Assembly (NCBI GenBank): GCA_963680875.1
Contig: OY804589.1
Coordinates: 31,536,962 to 31,600,961 of the forward strand
Origin: Bathymodiolus brooksi
Taxonomy: Eukaryota > Mollusca > Bivalvia > Mytilida > Modiolidae
Direction: 5' to 3'
DNA: 64,000 bases
Shown: in pieces, positions 1-12,300 of the stretch
How the letters are laid out: every line of letters begins with the position of its first letter
Numbering within the stretch: the stretch's first letter is position 1
Translations under genes and position numbers: made by a program
Notes under the pieces: generated by a model
Told to the model about the DNA's origin: nothing
What the model saw: the letters and a program-made list of their open reading frames with translations, nothing else
Databases searched by the model: none

Positions 1-520
1 GAAATTATATTTTTCATCAAATTTTTACATGTTGGATGCATTTTTTTTTAACTTTAAGATAATTGTTTAATTATTTCCAATTGTATTCCTTATAACATTC
101 CCTACCAATGTTTTTCAATCAGATTTAACCTGCTAGTTCTTATATGGTTTCCAATATTGAATGGGACTAAAGGGAACCAACTCTTGAAATAGTCAAATGA
201 GACAAATACCCAAATTACAGTTGGTTCAGCAAACTACTATGTCCAACACAGTTTTATTGTACCAGCTAAAATACTGTAGCTGTCCACATTTGCTTTTAAT
301 ATATACTTGTTGAACTTTCCCTTGGCTTTGTTGACATTCTGCGGTCGTATCATGCTTCGCTAGGCATTATTATTTTAGTACAATGTAGGCTACAGTCGTG
401 ATAGGTTAACATATGACTCTCAAATGATTCTATCCAAAATTGAATACTTGTACCAGTGCATATACATTGTATAATAATTTTTATCAAATTTGAGACTTGA
501 CTGAACATTGAACATAAAAA

Positions 521-557
521 TCAGGCCAGAGATACAAGCTCACATGAGCCTCTAGTC
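521..557 (+). mobile_element. 3' end remnant of the hairpin/CTAG element
   Basis: CAGGCCAGAGATACAAGCTC then ACATGAGCCTCTAGT matches the terminus of the element ending at 61715, with degraded hairpin arms. Confidence 0.7.
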
Positions 558-1369
558 TCTTTCAAATCACAGTCCTTGAAATGAAAATTTAAATTTACTT
601 GACTGGATCAAATTCTTGAATGTATTTTTATATAATTCTAAATAAAAATGGAAAAATGTACAAGTCCGTGCAAAGTTTTAACTTGGCTTGGGATGGAGGA
701 CCGGTGCTCATCATGAGGACTAAAATCGTGTTGAATTTTCTGTATGTACATTTGTATAGGTTATACAATGTATAATATGACAGATTAGATAAACCTGCAA
801 GTTATCATTTTTCTTATCAAATCAAATCTCTGAATAAGGTTATTAATGTACGAAAACATGTTGAAAAATAAAATAAAAAATCTCTGATAAAAACAATTAT
901 GGGGTAGGGACAGTTTTGATTGGTCGCTCAAGTTTCAACAAAGGATCAAAATTGTTATATATTGCCTTATGTACGTAATATATAAAGGTATATTAGGTCA
1001 TTGTCTTGTACATTGTAAGAATAGAACAGCTGTTGAATTTCACACCTGAGACTATAATAGGAAAAGTATGCCAACCATGTAAGTGTGTGATCAGTTATAA
1101 ATTGATAAAATACATTTTTAAGATATTTGTAGTTTTTGAAATTTTAACTGGTGTAAAATTCATGTCTTGTCAAATTTATATTTTGTGGTAATAATCATGT
1201 GACAAAAGACATATTTATATAATTAAAAGTGAGCAATCAAACAAATGTAGATGCATGTTCTAGATAGTGACCTTCAACTGAAGTTGCTAAATTTGAATAT
1301 TTATAGATTTCTATATGCATAAACATAAAGAAAAATCTGTCCCAACTGTCTGCTTTCAGATGTGGGTAA

Positions 1370-1860
1370 TATTTTATCGAAAAATAAAGATGGCCTCCAC
1401 CACAGTATAAAGTTAACATAAAACACTATGGGATAATGAATAAATAGTTTTCTGTGAAACTTAAAAACTTTTTTAACCAAAATTGTACACGAATAGTCAT
1501 TTTTTAGTCATGCACAATTATTTGGCCAGTGTCGATTAAAAATCCATGATGGCTGCCACCACAGGACATTGTTTAATAAATATAGGATCGTATTGAATAT
1601 GAATAAAAGGTGATTTTTGTTTTGTTTACCTGGAATCTGTCTGTAAGCTTTTCACATTCATATCTTCTGCCCCTCACAAGTTTTTTTTTATGTGTGGATT
1701 AGAAATCCAAGATGGCCACCAATGAAGGACATTTGTTTAATATAGAATCCTTTGGGAATATGAATGATAGACTTTTTCATTTGCATGCCGTCCGCCTGTA
1801 AACTTTTCACATTAAAATCTTCTTCTGCAAAGCTGCTGAACCAAAAGCAAAACATATATA
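1370..1860 (+). mobile_element. Internal fragment of the same element family
   Basis: AAGATGGCCTCCACCACAG, CATGATGGCTGCCACCACAG and CAAGATGGCCACCAATGAAG, with CTTTTCACATTMAWATCTTC words. These correspond to body units of 59588-61715. Confidence 0.6.
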
Positions 1861-2421
1861 AATGATATTGATTGATTGATTGGTATTTAACACCAACTTA
1901 GCAATATTTCAGCTCTATCTAGGCGTGTAAATGATAATGAATAGGACATGAAATATAGATAACATACTACACATAGAAAACAGTTTATTTACATTAAAAC
2001 AAATGATTATTTGTGCTGACTTAAAGCATGAAAAATTTTAAGGAATTCACAATTGAAATGTAGTTGCAGGTAAAAACTTTTTAATGAAATTTTTTAGTGG
2101 AAATGTTGCAACCATATATGTGAATATCCGTATGGTAATAAGCAATGTTTTATGGAATTCCGATCTAAAATGGAAGAGTAGTGCTTATAAACTTTTTTGA
2201 CATACGGACGGACAGACTGACGGAATAGGACGGAAACAAAATGTCTTCACCCAAATTATGTTTGAAAAATGAAGAAGAAAAAAAATTTGTATGCTTTACT
2301 TGAGGGTTTTAATAAACTGATAATCAAATTGATTTTTTATTGATTGTTCAATGTTACATGTAGTAACTGCAGACATGCTTGAGATCAAGCAATCAGAATC
2401 TAATTTAAAATTAGTTGTACA

Positions 2422-2765
2422 GCATCGGTGGTGTAATGGTTAGTGTACTCGAGGGCGGTAGATCGTGGGTTCGAACCCCAATGGAGTCAAACTAAAAACT
2501 ATAGAATTGGTATTTGGTACTTCTCCGCTAAGCACGCAGAATTAAAGAGAAAGAGCAAAGACTGGTTGTTCGGAATCAGGATAATGTGTACGAGTGGGGC
2601 GACATGGCTACCCACAGACTGTTGTTTCAGTGAACTAGCACTATAAAAATCCAACTAAGCGTGTTGGTCTAGTACAAAGCGAACCTCATCATCATCTCAT
2701 TGAAAATTAACTTGTTCTCGCCATGATTTAGCTGAAAAATTGGTTTTGGCGTTAACAACAATCAC
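2422..2765 (+). mobile_element. tRNA-derived SINE
   Basis: GCATCGGTGGTGTAATGGTT (A box), GATCGTGGGTTCGAACCCC (B box), AAAGAGCAAAGACTGGTT in part, CATCATCATCTCATTG and GATTTAGCTGAAAAATTGG tail ending GTTAACAACAATCAC. The 67-codon open frame inside it is not a gene. Confidence 0.88.
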
Positions 2766-3044
2766 TGATTGCAAAGCAATTAAATACAAAATGTATATTG
2801 AGCAATCAGACAACAGCTTCTTGTCTGATACTCGGTTTACGGTCCTAGTGATTTTGTAGGCTCATCGCTGATTGGTCATTTGAAAATTAAAATGTGAACC
2901 TTACGTTGCCCCATATGCGATGTCATTAGAAGTTAAGTGTATTGCCATAGAAAAATAATTTTTAAAAAGATACAACAAACATCTAATTTTGATTTGATTA
3001 ATTGGAGCTCAAGCAGTTCATGACTAACTAAATGAACGATACAA

Positions 3045-3304
3045 GGGACCGGGTGGCTCAATGAGTTAGGTAGTTGGATTACCTAACAACTCATACAAGC
3101 CTATCACCAGTACGGCGTGAGTTCGCGCCCAGCTTTGTAAATTACAAAAAAGGGTGCACTCGAATCGCAGCCGCAAGTGATAAAGTTTACCAGTTGCTTG
3201 CCCATGGTCAGTGGTTCTCTCTGGGTACTCCGGCTTCTTCCACCACTAAAACTGGTCGCCATGATATAGATGAAATATTGCTGAAAGTGGCGTTAAACAA
3301 TAAA
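3045..3304 (+). mobile_element. SINE, GGGTGGCTCAATGAGTTAGG-head family
   Basis: GACCGGGTGGCTCAATGAGT, GTGAGTTCGCGCCC, GGTGCACTCGAATCGCAGCC, TTGCTGAAAGTGGCGTTAAA. A sister of 44848-45108. It ends about 60 bp before the acceptor of the giant exon. Confidence 0.88.
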
Positions 3305-3364
3305 TCCAAATCCAGATACAGGGTCAGTTGACACCAATCTTTAAATATGTAATTCTATTTTCAG

Positions 3365-6300
3365 AGATGGTGGGGGAGGACAAGCTGCCGAGACCAAGAT
3401 GAAAGAAGAAAAGCAGCCAGAAGCTAAGTCTGAAGTTGCTCCTGCCAAGAATGAAACAACTGAGAAGACAGAATTTTCTATGGCCGACTTCCCAACGCAG
3501 TTTGGTAAACCTAATAGGAAAAAAGAGAGTTTTTTCCATGAAGGTTTGTCTGACCTGCCATCACGCCGCGAAGACGAAGATGATGACCGAAGTCATAGGA
3601 GATATAGACGACATCGAGGTGATCGTGGTGATGCAGATCGCCGTGGAGATTCAGATCGCCGTGGAGATTCAGATCGCCGTGGAGATTCAGATCGCCGTGG
3701 AAATTCAGATCGCCGTGGAGATCCAGATCGCCGTGGAGATCCAGATCGCCGTGGAGATCCAGATCGCCGTGGAGATCCAGATCGCCGTGGAGATTCAGAT
3801 CGGCGTGGAGATCCAGATCGCCGCAGTGATCGTGATGCTGATCACCACAGTGACGATGAAGAAAAGTTTGAGAGGGAATATGACAAAGATTTGGATAGAT
3901 CCAGGTTTGGAAGAGGTCGTAGTAGAGGTGGACGATTTGAAAGATCAAGGCATTTTGACGATGATGATGAATTTGGTAGAGATGGGCCACCTCGTCTAGA
4001 AGATAACCCATTTAGAAGACTTGAACAAGGTGATGGACGTCCTCCGCCTGGATTAATGGACATGCATGGAGGGAGACCACCACCTAGAGATAGATTTGAT
4101 GACAGGCCTCCTTTTGATGATGACAGATATGGGCCTCCAAGGTACAGAAGAGGATCTCCACCCCCGTTTGATGATGACAGAAGGCGAAGATATAGACGAG
4201 ATGCTAGAGATGGCCCCCCTTTTGATGGTCCGCCACCATTTGATAGACCACCTTTTGAAGATGATAGATTTGATAGACCTCCAAGATATGGACCTAGATA
4301 TGATCATGATGGTCCACCTAGGTATGACGCTGATGGGCCACCAAGATTTGATCAAGATGGCCCACCAAGATATGATCGAGATGGCCTGCCGCCTCCACCC
4401 TTTGATGGTGATAGACCACCGTTTGACAGATATCATTTCAATAGAGATAGAGATGGTCCACCACCATTTGGACCACCACGGCCAGATTCTCCACCATTTG
4501 GACCACCTCCACAAAGGCCTCGTGGAGGACTACTGCCTACACCACCACCCTCAGTTCAGCAGCCATCTGAACCACCACAATATCCAGGGCCGTCACCAGG
4601 ACCTACTGAAGTCCATCATCAAAGTTTGCCATATTCTGGGCAAGATGGTCCAAGGTTTGGACCACCTCAGCCCCAAGTCCCTCCACCACAAATGGGACCT
4701 CCATCATACCAGCAAGGATCTATGCAATTTCAAGGTCCACAAACATTCCCAACACCTCCTCAACCAATGATGCAAGGTCCTCCACCTGGAATGCCACCAC
4801 AAATGCCGCCAGAAATGCCACCTAATATGTCAGTTGGTATGGACAATCAGCAATACTATGCTCCACCACCCCCTCCTATGATGCCACCGGGTGACCCAAT
4901 GATGCAGCAGCAAATGTATGGTCAAATGCCACCTGGTCCAATGCAAGGGCCACCCCCGCCTCCACCCCCACACTTTCCAATGCAGCCCCAACAGCCACCT
5001 CCACCTCCACCCATGGAGCCACAGCAGATGATGCCACAGATGCCACTACCTCCTATGGATCAACATCCTATGATGCCACAGTATCCTCCACAACCACCCA
5101 TGTCACAGCCACAACAAATGTATGAACCAATGCCACCTCCACAGGTGATGGCATTCCCTCCTCCACCACCACCTCCAGAACCAGTAGCAAGTCCTACACT
5201 TGCAACAGTACCAGAACAAATACCAATTCCTCCACCTCCTGCAGAGGAGGAGCGTAAATCAGAGGATATGGAAATAGAGGCTACAGAGGCATTAGAGGTT
5301 CCAGCTGTGTCAGAACAACCAGTGGTTGATGAAGGAACTAGAATGGTGTATTCAGCTCAACCTACTTTTTCACAGCCAGCATCAACATTCTCACAGCCAG
5401 CTCCAACATTTTCGCTGCCTGATCCAACATTCTCGCAGAATGCACCTGCATTCTCACAGACAACACCTGCATTCTCGCAGACAACTCCTGCGTTCTCGCA
5501 GATGGCACCTGCATTTTCACAGCAAAGTAACGATCCTCCACCACCACCAACGGTGGTTTTTCCGACACATATTTACAGTGCAGTGCCTCAGATTCAAAAA
5601 CACGAAGAAACGAAAACGGCAGCTCAGAAAGCAGCAGAGGAACTAATGCAGATGGTTAATCCAGTGGAACAGCCCCTTCTTCAGCCAGTGAAAGAGCCTG
5701 AACCTGTTGTGGTACAAGAACCATATAGAGGATTTGTTCCAGTTCAGTCAGTTGAACCTGAAGTAGTTCAGGAACCAGTACAAAAGCCTGAACCTGTTGT
5801 TGAACCCGAACCTGAACCAGCAAATGTGCTTGAAAGGGAGATAACTGCAGAAAAACAACCATCAGGTGATCCAATCAAAACAACAGCACAACAATTACTG
5901 GAGAGGATTAAACAGAAACAGTTGAAGGCCCAGGCTTCATCACAAGCCGGGGGAAGCAACCCATTAATAAAATCAGCTCGTCGATTTTTTAATCCAGTTG
6001 CTATGGTAGCAGGAAGTAAAATACAGTTTGCGATGGCCTCTGCGAAGAAGAATGTAACCACAGATAATCCTCTAAAAACCCAAGAGGAAGATGCTGACAA
6101 GAAAAAGAAGAAGGAAGGGAAAAAGGAAATGTTCAGGCCTGGTTTGGATGGCGAGGAAACTTTGTCCAGTATTATGCAAAAATATCAACAGCATCAGAAA
6201 TTCATTGAACACCTGAAAACCAGTAAAGACGGTGAAAGTGAAATGGTAGAAATGCAAATGGATACTGCACCGGTTAATGGTACTCCAGCCGAAGTTAAGA

Positions 6301-9300
6301 TACCGGCCGTTGAGGATAAAGAGGTTGTAGAACCAGGTAAAGAAGAACCTAAAGAAGAGGAAGTTGTAGAAAATAAAGCTGAAATTAAAAAGCGATCAAG
6401 ATTTGCTGACATGACTGAACAAGATATGGAGTTGGTACGAGAAAAGGAACAGGAAGTAGCTTCATCTGTAAGTACCGAAAAGGAGGACAAAAAGCCTGGC
6501 AGAACTGAATCTTCTGAAAGAAGAAAAGACGATGACAAAAATCTTAAATCCAAGCGATCTCCAAGTCCCGAACATGAGGAAGAGTCCAAATCTAAACATA
6601 GACGAAGATCGCCATCCCCAAGGGAAAGACAAAGATCTAGGACTCCTGAACGATCTAGAGACACGAGAGACAGGAGGTCAAGATCTAGGTCGTATGAAGA
6701 TAGATACTCATATGAAGACAGATACTCTAACAGGAAGTCTAGAAGGTCTCCGAGTCCAAGGAGAAGAGATTATGATGACAGACAGCGTCGAATGAGACAG
6801 TCACCCACGCCGAGATATAGAGATAATGACTTCCAAAGAGGACACAGAGACGGGAGAGGGTTCAGAGGATGGAGACAGGATCGTTCTCCTAGTCCAAGAG
6901 CTGATTATAGATCCAGACAGAGAGATAGGTCATCTAGTCCAAGGTCTAAAAATTATAGAGGTCAACAGAAAGAGAGGTCACTAAGTCCTAGAACCAGTTT
7001 TCGGACAAGACCTAAAGAAAAATCACCAAGTCCAATGCAAACAAGAGATTATTCACCTAAATCAGTCGAATATCGGTCAAATGAGAGAAAAAAGTCCCCA
7101 GAGCCTGATTATAGAGGACAGCATAGGTCAGTGTCACCAAAAGAGATGGAATATAAGCTAACAAAACAGCAGGACATGTCACCTCCTCACAGGCCATCTG
7201 ATAATAAGGCTTCAAGGGCAAGAGATAGGACATCACCTGATTACAGATCGGAGAGAACACCAAGCCCAAAACGTAACGATTATAGATCTTCAAAACAACG
7301 TGAAATATCGCCTAATGCTCGGCAGACAGACTACAGAAGTACAAAGCCAAGAGAGAGATCGCCAAATATAAGGACATCAGATTATAGGTCATCAAAGCAA
7401 AGACAAACTTCTCCAAGTGCAAAAATAGAGGATAGTCGATCCAAACCAAAGGAAAGATCTGTTAGCCCAAGATCATCAGCTTATCGTCAGAAACAAGCAG
7501 TAAGGCCATCCAGTCCCAAACCTGTAGAAAACAAATCACAACAGAGAGAAATGCCACCTAGTCCACGAGGTAAGGTACCTTTAGAAAAGTCTAGTAAACA
7601 CAGTCCTGATGCCAGACGTGGTGGTGGTCAGGTGGTTAAAGAACGAAAAAGGAAGGAGTCTGCCTCGTCGTCTTCCTCCAGCTCTGAATCCAGCTCTTCG
7701 GAGGAATCCGAGAGTGACCAATCATCTGACACACCAGAAGACGAGAGAATTAAAAAAGAAAAACGTGAAAAACTTTTGATGGAATTAAAAAGTATTGAAG
7801 AAAGTCTTGAAAAGCAGAGAACTTTAAAGAAGAAAGGAAAAGGGAAAGATACTGGAAAATCTGAGGATAGAGAAAGATCTGAAGATAGACAGAGCTATAA
7901 ATCTTCTAGATCTGAGGAGGAGAAAAAACATGAGGGTAGATGGGATAGTAGGCAAAAGAGAGAGGAGGAAAAGCCTCAATCACAAAAAACCAGAGAAGGA
8001 CCAGAGAGAGGTGATGAAAGGCAGAAACAAGAAATACCAGATTTATATCTAAAATCTGTTGAGAAATATCAGAAAGAATTTAAGAGCCGACGAAATGAAT
8101 ACGAGGACCAAAACAGAAGGACAAGGAGAGACGATTATGACCAGCAATATGGACCAGAAGAAAGGTGGGCAAGAGATCGGAGAGACTCTAGAATGGAATA
8201 TGATAAACCTATATATGAAGATAATACGGAGAGAGAAAGTCGTAGCTCTGCCGGAACGAGGGGTAGTGGTGACGAGAGAGGGCGATCTACAGTTGAATGC
8301 TACTTAGACCAATCTGCCGATCCACCAATGATGTACGATGAAAATGTAAAGAGAGATAAGAACGATTCCAGAATGAGATATGAAAAAAGGCGACAAGATC
8401 CAAGATATGAAAAAGATGAAAGTTCTGATGAAGAGAGGCAAGATAAACCAAGACATGAAGAAGAAATTGTTCACGACAGGAGGCGGGATTCAAGAGCAAA
8501 ATACTCGGACATAAGTCCTAAAGAGGAAATAATCAATCCTAGATCAGATTATGATGATCCAAGGCATGATTCACATTACGAAGAAAAAAGCAAATCATCG
8601 AGATCTGATTCCAGAAGAGGTTATGTTGAGAGAAATCCTGATCATGATGGGAATTATATAGACAAGAGGAGAGAATCCTACTCCGAGTATGCTGAAGGCC
8701 CTGATCGTAGCAGGATGGATTCTAGAACCGAATATAATGATAGAAGACAAGATATGAGGAGTGAATATGAGGAAAGAACGAAATCTAGAGGTGAAAATGA
8801 AGGAGGTGAACGGAAAAAAGATTTAAAAGATTCACAATTGGAATATGCAGAAATTCCACAGAAACAAGCAAGAGCTGACCTTCGGTCTGTACAAAATGAA
8901 TATGAAAGCTACGAGGGGTACCACCAAAGCAGTAGAGGTACATCTGAGAAATCTAACAAAATTGACCCAGTTGATGAACTAGATTATTACCTGAATCGTA
9001 AACCAAAAGCTGCTCAACCGGCACAACCGGAAAAGAATGGAAAATGGCAAACAGAAAAGTCACAGAGTCCGCCAGATATTAGGCAGTCATATTACTCTCC
9101 TGACAATATGGATCATGACGAGGAAGATTCACGTGATAAAAAGTCTAAGAAAAAGAAGAAACATAGATCTAGATCACCCCTTAGCAGAGAGACTAAGAAA
9201 AAGTCGAAGAGATCAAAGAGGTCACCTTCACAGGAAAGCGATGAACAAAATAGACATCGAAGGTCATACAGGTCACCCGTAATGGAAGAACTTGATCGAG

Positions 9301-12300
9301 ATAGCAGACGACGTTCACCTTCTCCCCGATATCGACGTACATCATCGTCAGAGGACCAACCATACAATAGTAGAGCTGAACGTTACTGGCGACCTCCAGA
9401 CCACAAACTTGATGAAATTCATCACTACACGGACAAGAAACACAAAAGTGCATCTATTGCCACAGATTTTCCGGAGTCGCTTGAATTGGAAAGAGCTGTG
9501 AGAAAGTCAAGTGACTCTGACATTAAGGAAGAAAACGTTAAAAGCAGAATCGAACATAATTTACAATTTGTTGAGGAGGTCATGGAACCAGATCGAACCA
9601 AGAAACAAGATCCTGACGATCCTCCATTAGTTAGACTACCAATAAATGAATCTGACAAGACCGAAGTAGTAAATGATTTAAAGCAGGGAGGAACAATGGA
9701 AAATGTAGGATATGGTCAGTTTAAAACGGCTGAAACAAATAGCAAAATAGATAAACAAACCAAAATTACAGACAAACAGAGCCGGAGACGACCCAGAATC
9801 AAACGTTTACCGGTACCAGACACAACTTCACCATATGGTTCTGCCAGCGACTCAATGTCCAATCAAGGAGACTTGCAGTCAATTAAATCAAATCAGAGTG
9901 ACACTCAATCAGAGACTTCCTATGCCAGTGATGGAGAAAAACCTGATGGAGGAAAACCTGATAAAGAACAATTGAAAATTATCAAAGATCCCTGTGAGGT
10001 ACTTAACACTGAAATAGTTCCTACAGACAGCAAGCCAGATCGTAAAGAGGAGAATCCTGGATTGGCAGGTTTGATGAGTGTATATGACGATTCCGACAGT
10101 GAATCTAAATCAGAGGCGAAGAAATCGTCAAGATTTCTTGATCCTGACGAAGGGCAAAATATTTCTACTACCATAGAACCTGGTGTTATTCCAGATTCAA
10201 AAAATGACTTGAAAATTGATGATGATTATGCCAATGCTGAGTCAGTTTCATACATTAGTAAAGAGAATATCGTCGTAGGTGATGAAAATATAGAGATGAT
10301 TGATACTTGTCAAAGACGAAGTATAATAGCCGATTACAGTGACTCGGATGATAATACAAATCAAAGTACTTTAGAACAGCCGAACATCCTTGAAGCAAAT
10401 ACCGGTCTGCGCTTAGCTGACCCTGTTTTCACAAATGTTAAGAGCAAGTTGAGTGAAAATGAAGTACCATTTACATCTGCAGATGTGGATGAAAAATGCC
10501 AAGAGGATACGAATGATGAGATTGTAACATCTACTGAGCAGAATGATTCACTGTCTGATTTCAAGATGGCAACAGCTACTAAATCAGAGCCAAGTAATGA
10601 TGCTATTAAATTACAGTACAAACGAACCAGATATGGGATCCGTGTAAAATCTAAGGATACGTTACCTGAGAAGGCCATTGACGTACAAGATGAAGCCAGG
10701 ATTGATATTCAAGACGCGGAAATACTGAAAGAACCAGTTTTGAGTGATGATACAATCGCAGAGTCTGTTTCTATGGAGCTTAACCTGGCAGAAAACACTG
10801 AATTAAAATGTAATACTAAAACAACAGCCGAAGTAAAAGTCAAGGTCAAGGAAACAGAGAAAGAAGAGAAAGAGGACATCATTGAAAAATCGGAAAGTTC
10901 TGATATAACAACTATCAAAAATTCATTCGTAGACGAAGGTTTACATAGTACAACATCACCAAAGCAACGTGAAAAATGGGCTAGAAATGAAAGCCTAGAA
11001 ACCATGGACAATGAAAAAACAAGGAAAGGTAGTCATGCCCCTGAATTATATGCAGTAAAACGTAGAGAAGATTCTGACAGGCGTAGCTTCTCTCCCGATA
11101 GTAGCTACAAGAAATCTTATCGACACAGCCATTCACCAGACACAAGTAGTTATTCACCAGAAAGGAATAAAAGATCAAGCCGGTATCACCGTTCACCAGA
11201 CAGGCATAGTTATTCACCAGAAAGGAATAAAAGATCGAGCAGGTATTGCCATTCACCAGACAGGCATAGTTATTCACCAGAAAGGAGTAAAAGATCGAGC
11301 CGGTATCACCATTCACCAGACAGGCATAGTTATTCACCAAGCAGAGACAGAGGAAGGTCTGAGCATCATGTCCAATCTCCAGACAGACGTAGCTATTCAC
11401 CAAAGAGAGGTGGACGGTCAGAGCATCTTGTCCAATCTCCAGACAGACGTAGCTATTCACCAAAAAGAGATGGACAGTCAGAGCCTCGTGTCCAATCTAC
11501 AGACAGTCGTAGCTATTCACCAAGCAGAACCAAAGAAAGGTCTGAGTATCATGTCCAATCGCCAGACAGACATAGACATTCAAAACATGTAAATGACAAA
11601 AGAAGAAATGAACCTAGTTGTTCACCAGACAAACATGGCTATTCACCATTAAAATACAGCCATTCACCAGACAGAGAACAGAAGAGGTCAGACCAATACA
11701 GTTTTTCACCAGACAGGCGTAACAAATCACCAGAAAGTAGTAAGGGTTACAAACGATCTGACCACAGTACTCGTTCACCAGACAGAGAACAGAAGAGGTC
11801 AGACCAATACAGTTTTTCACCAGAAAGTAGTAAGGGTTACAAACGATCTGACCACAGTACTTGTTCAACAAACAGACATAATTATTCACCAGATAGAAGT
11901 ATCTTAACTAGAGACAGTCATTCGCCTGAAAGAAGTAGTCGTTCACCAGTTCGAGTTTACAAGAGGTCTGACCATCGCAATAATTCACCAGAGGCTGAAA
12001 CATTATCTAGAGATGACCGAGCTCTGTCTCCAAAAAACAGAGATAGACAAAATATTACTGAAGAATGGAAATTGACAGAATTATCACAAAGAAGGTCAAA
12101 AAGAGGTCGTGTAACATCAGATTATAAACAGGCGGAAAGATCGCCTTCCCCTGAAAGGGTCACCGTTGACTCGAAAAATGTTTCTGATACAATTGAAAAG
12201 AAGCCAGTTGAAATGGATATCGATCCTGATGAAGGAAATGCAGATCATATAGTAAAAACAAAGAAAAGTCAAGCATCAGAAGCTGTTATTGAGAAATTAA

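Larger units (their letters stand above)
1..2421 (+). other. Non-coding DNA, probably an upstream SETD2 intron
   Basis: AT-rich, with no exon I can match to SETD2's N-terminal residues. Short open frames (for example 1006-1191) show no family resemblance. It contains repeat remnants at 521-557 and 1370-1860. Confidence 0.6.

Noticed and set aside
2422..2480. tRNA gene with A and B boxes
   Set aside because: No acceptor stem pairing is visible, and the sequence continues into a SINE body shared with many other copies.
3399..3401. ATG as the SETD2 start codon
   Set aside because: The frame is open back to an AG acceptor at 3364 and begins mid-codon, and SETD2 proteins have conserved residues encoded further upstream.
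3511..4514. Antisense and shifted frames of 150-230 codons
   Set aside because: Caused by the 18-bp minisatellite and proline codon bias. The sense frame is the SETD2 one.
10981..11889. Antisense open frames with [15 protein letters not shown] repeats
   Set aside because: They mirror the coding SP/SR repeats of exon 1 and have no independent support.
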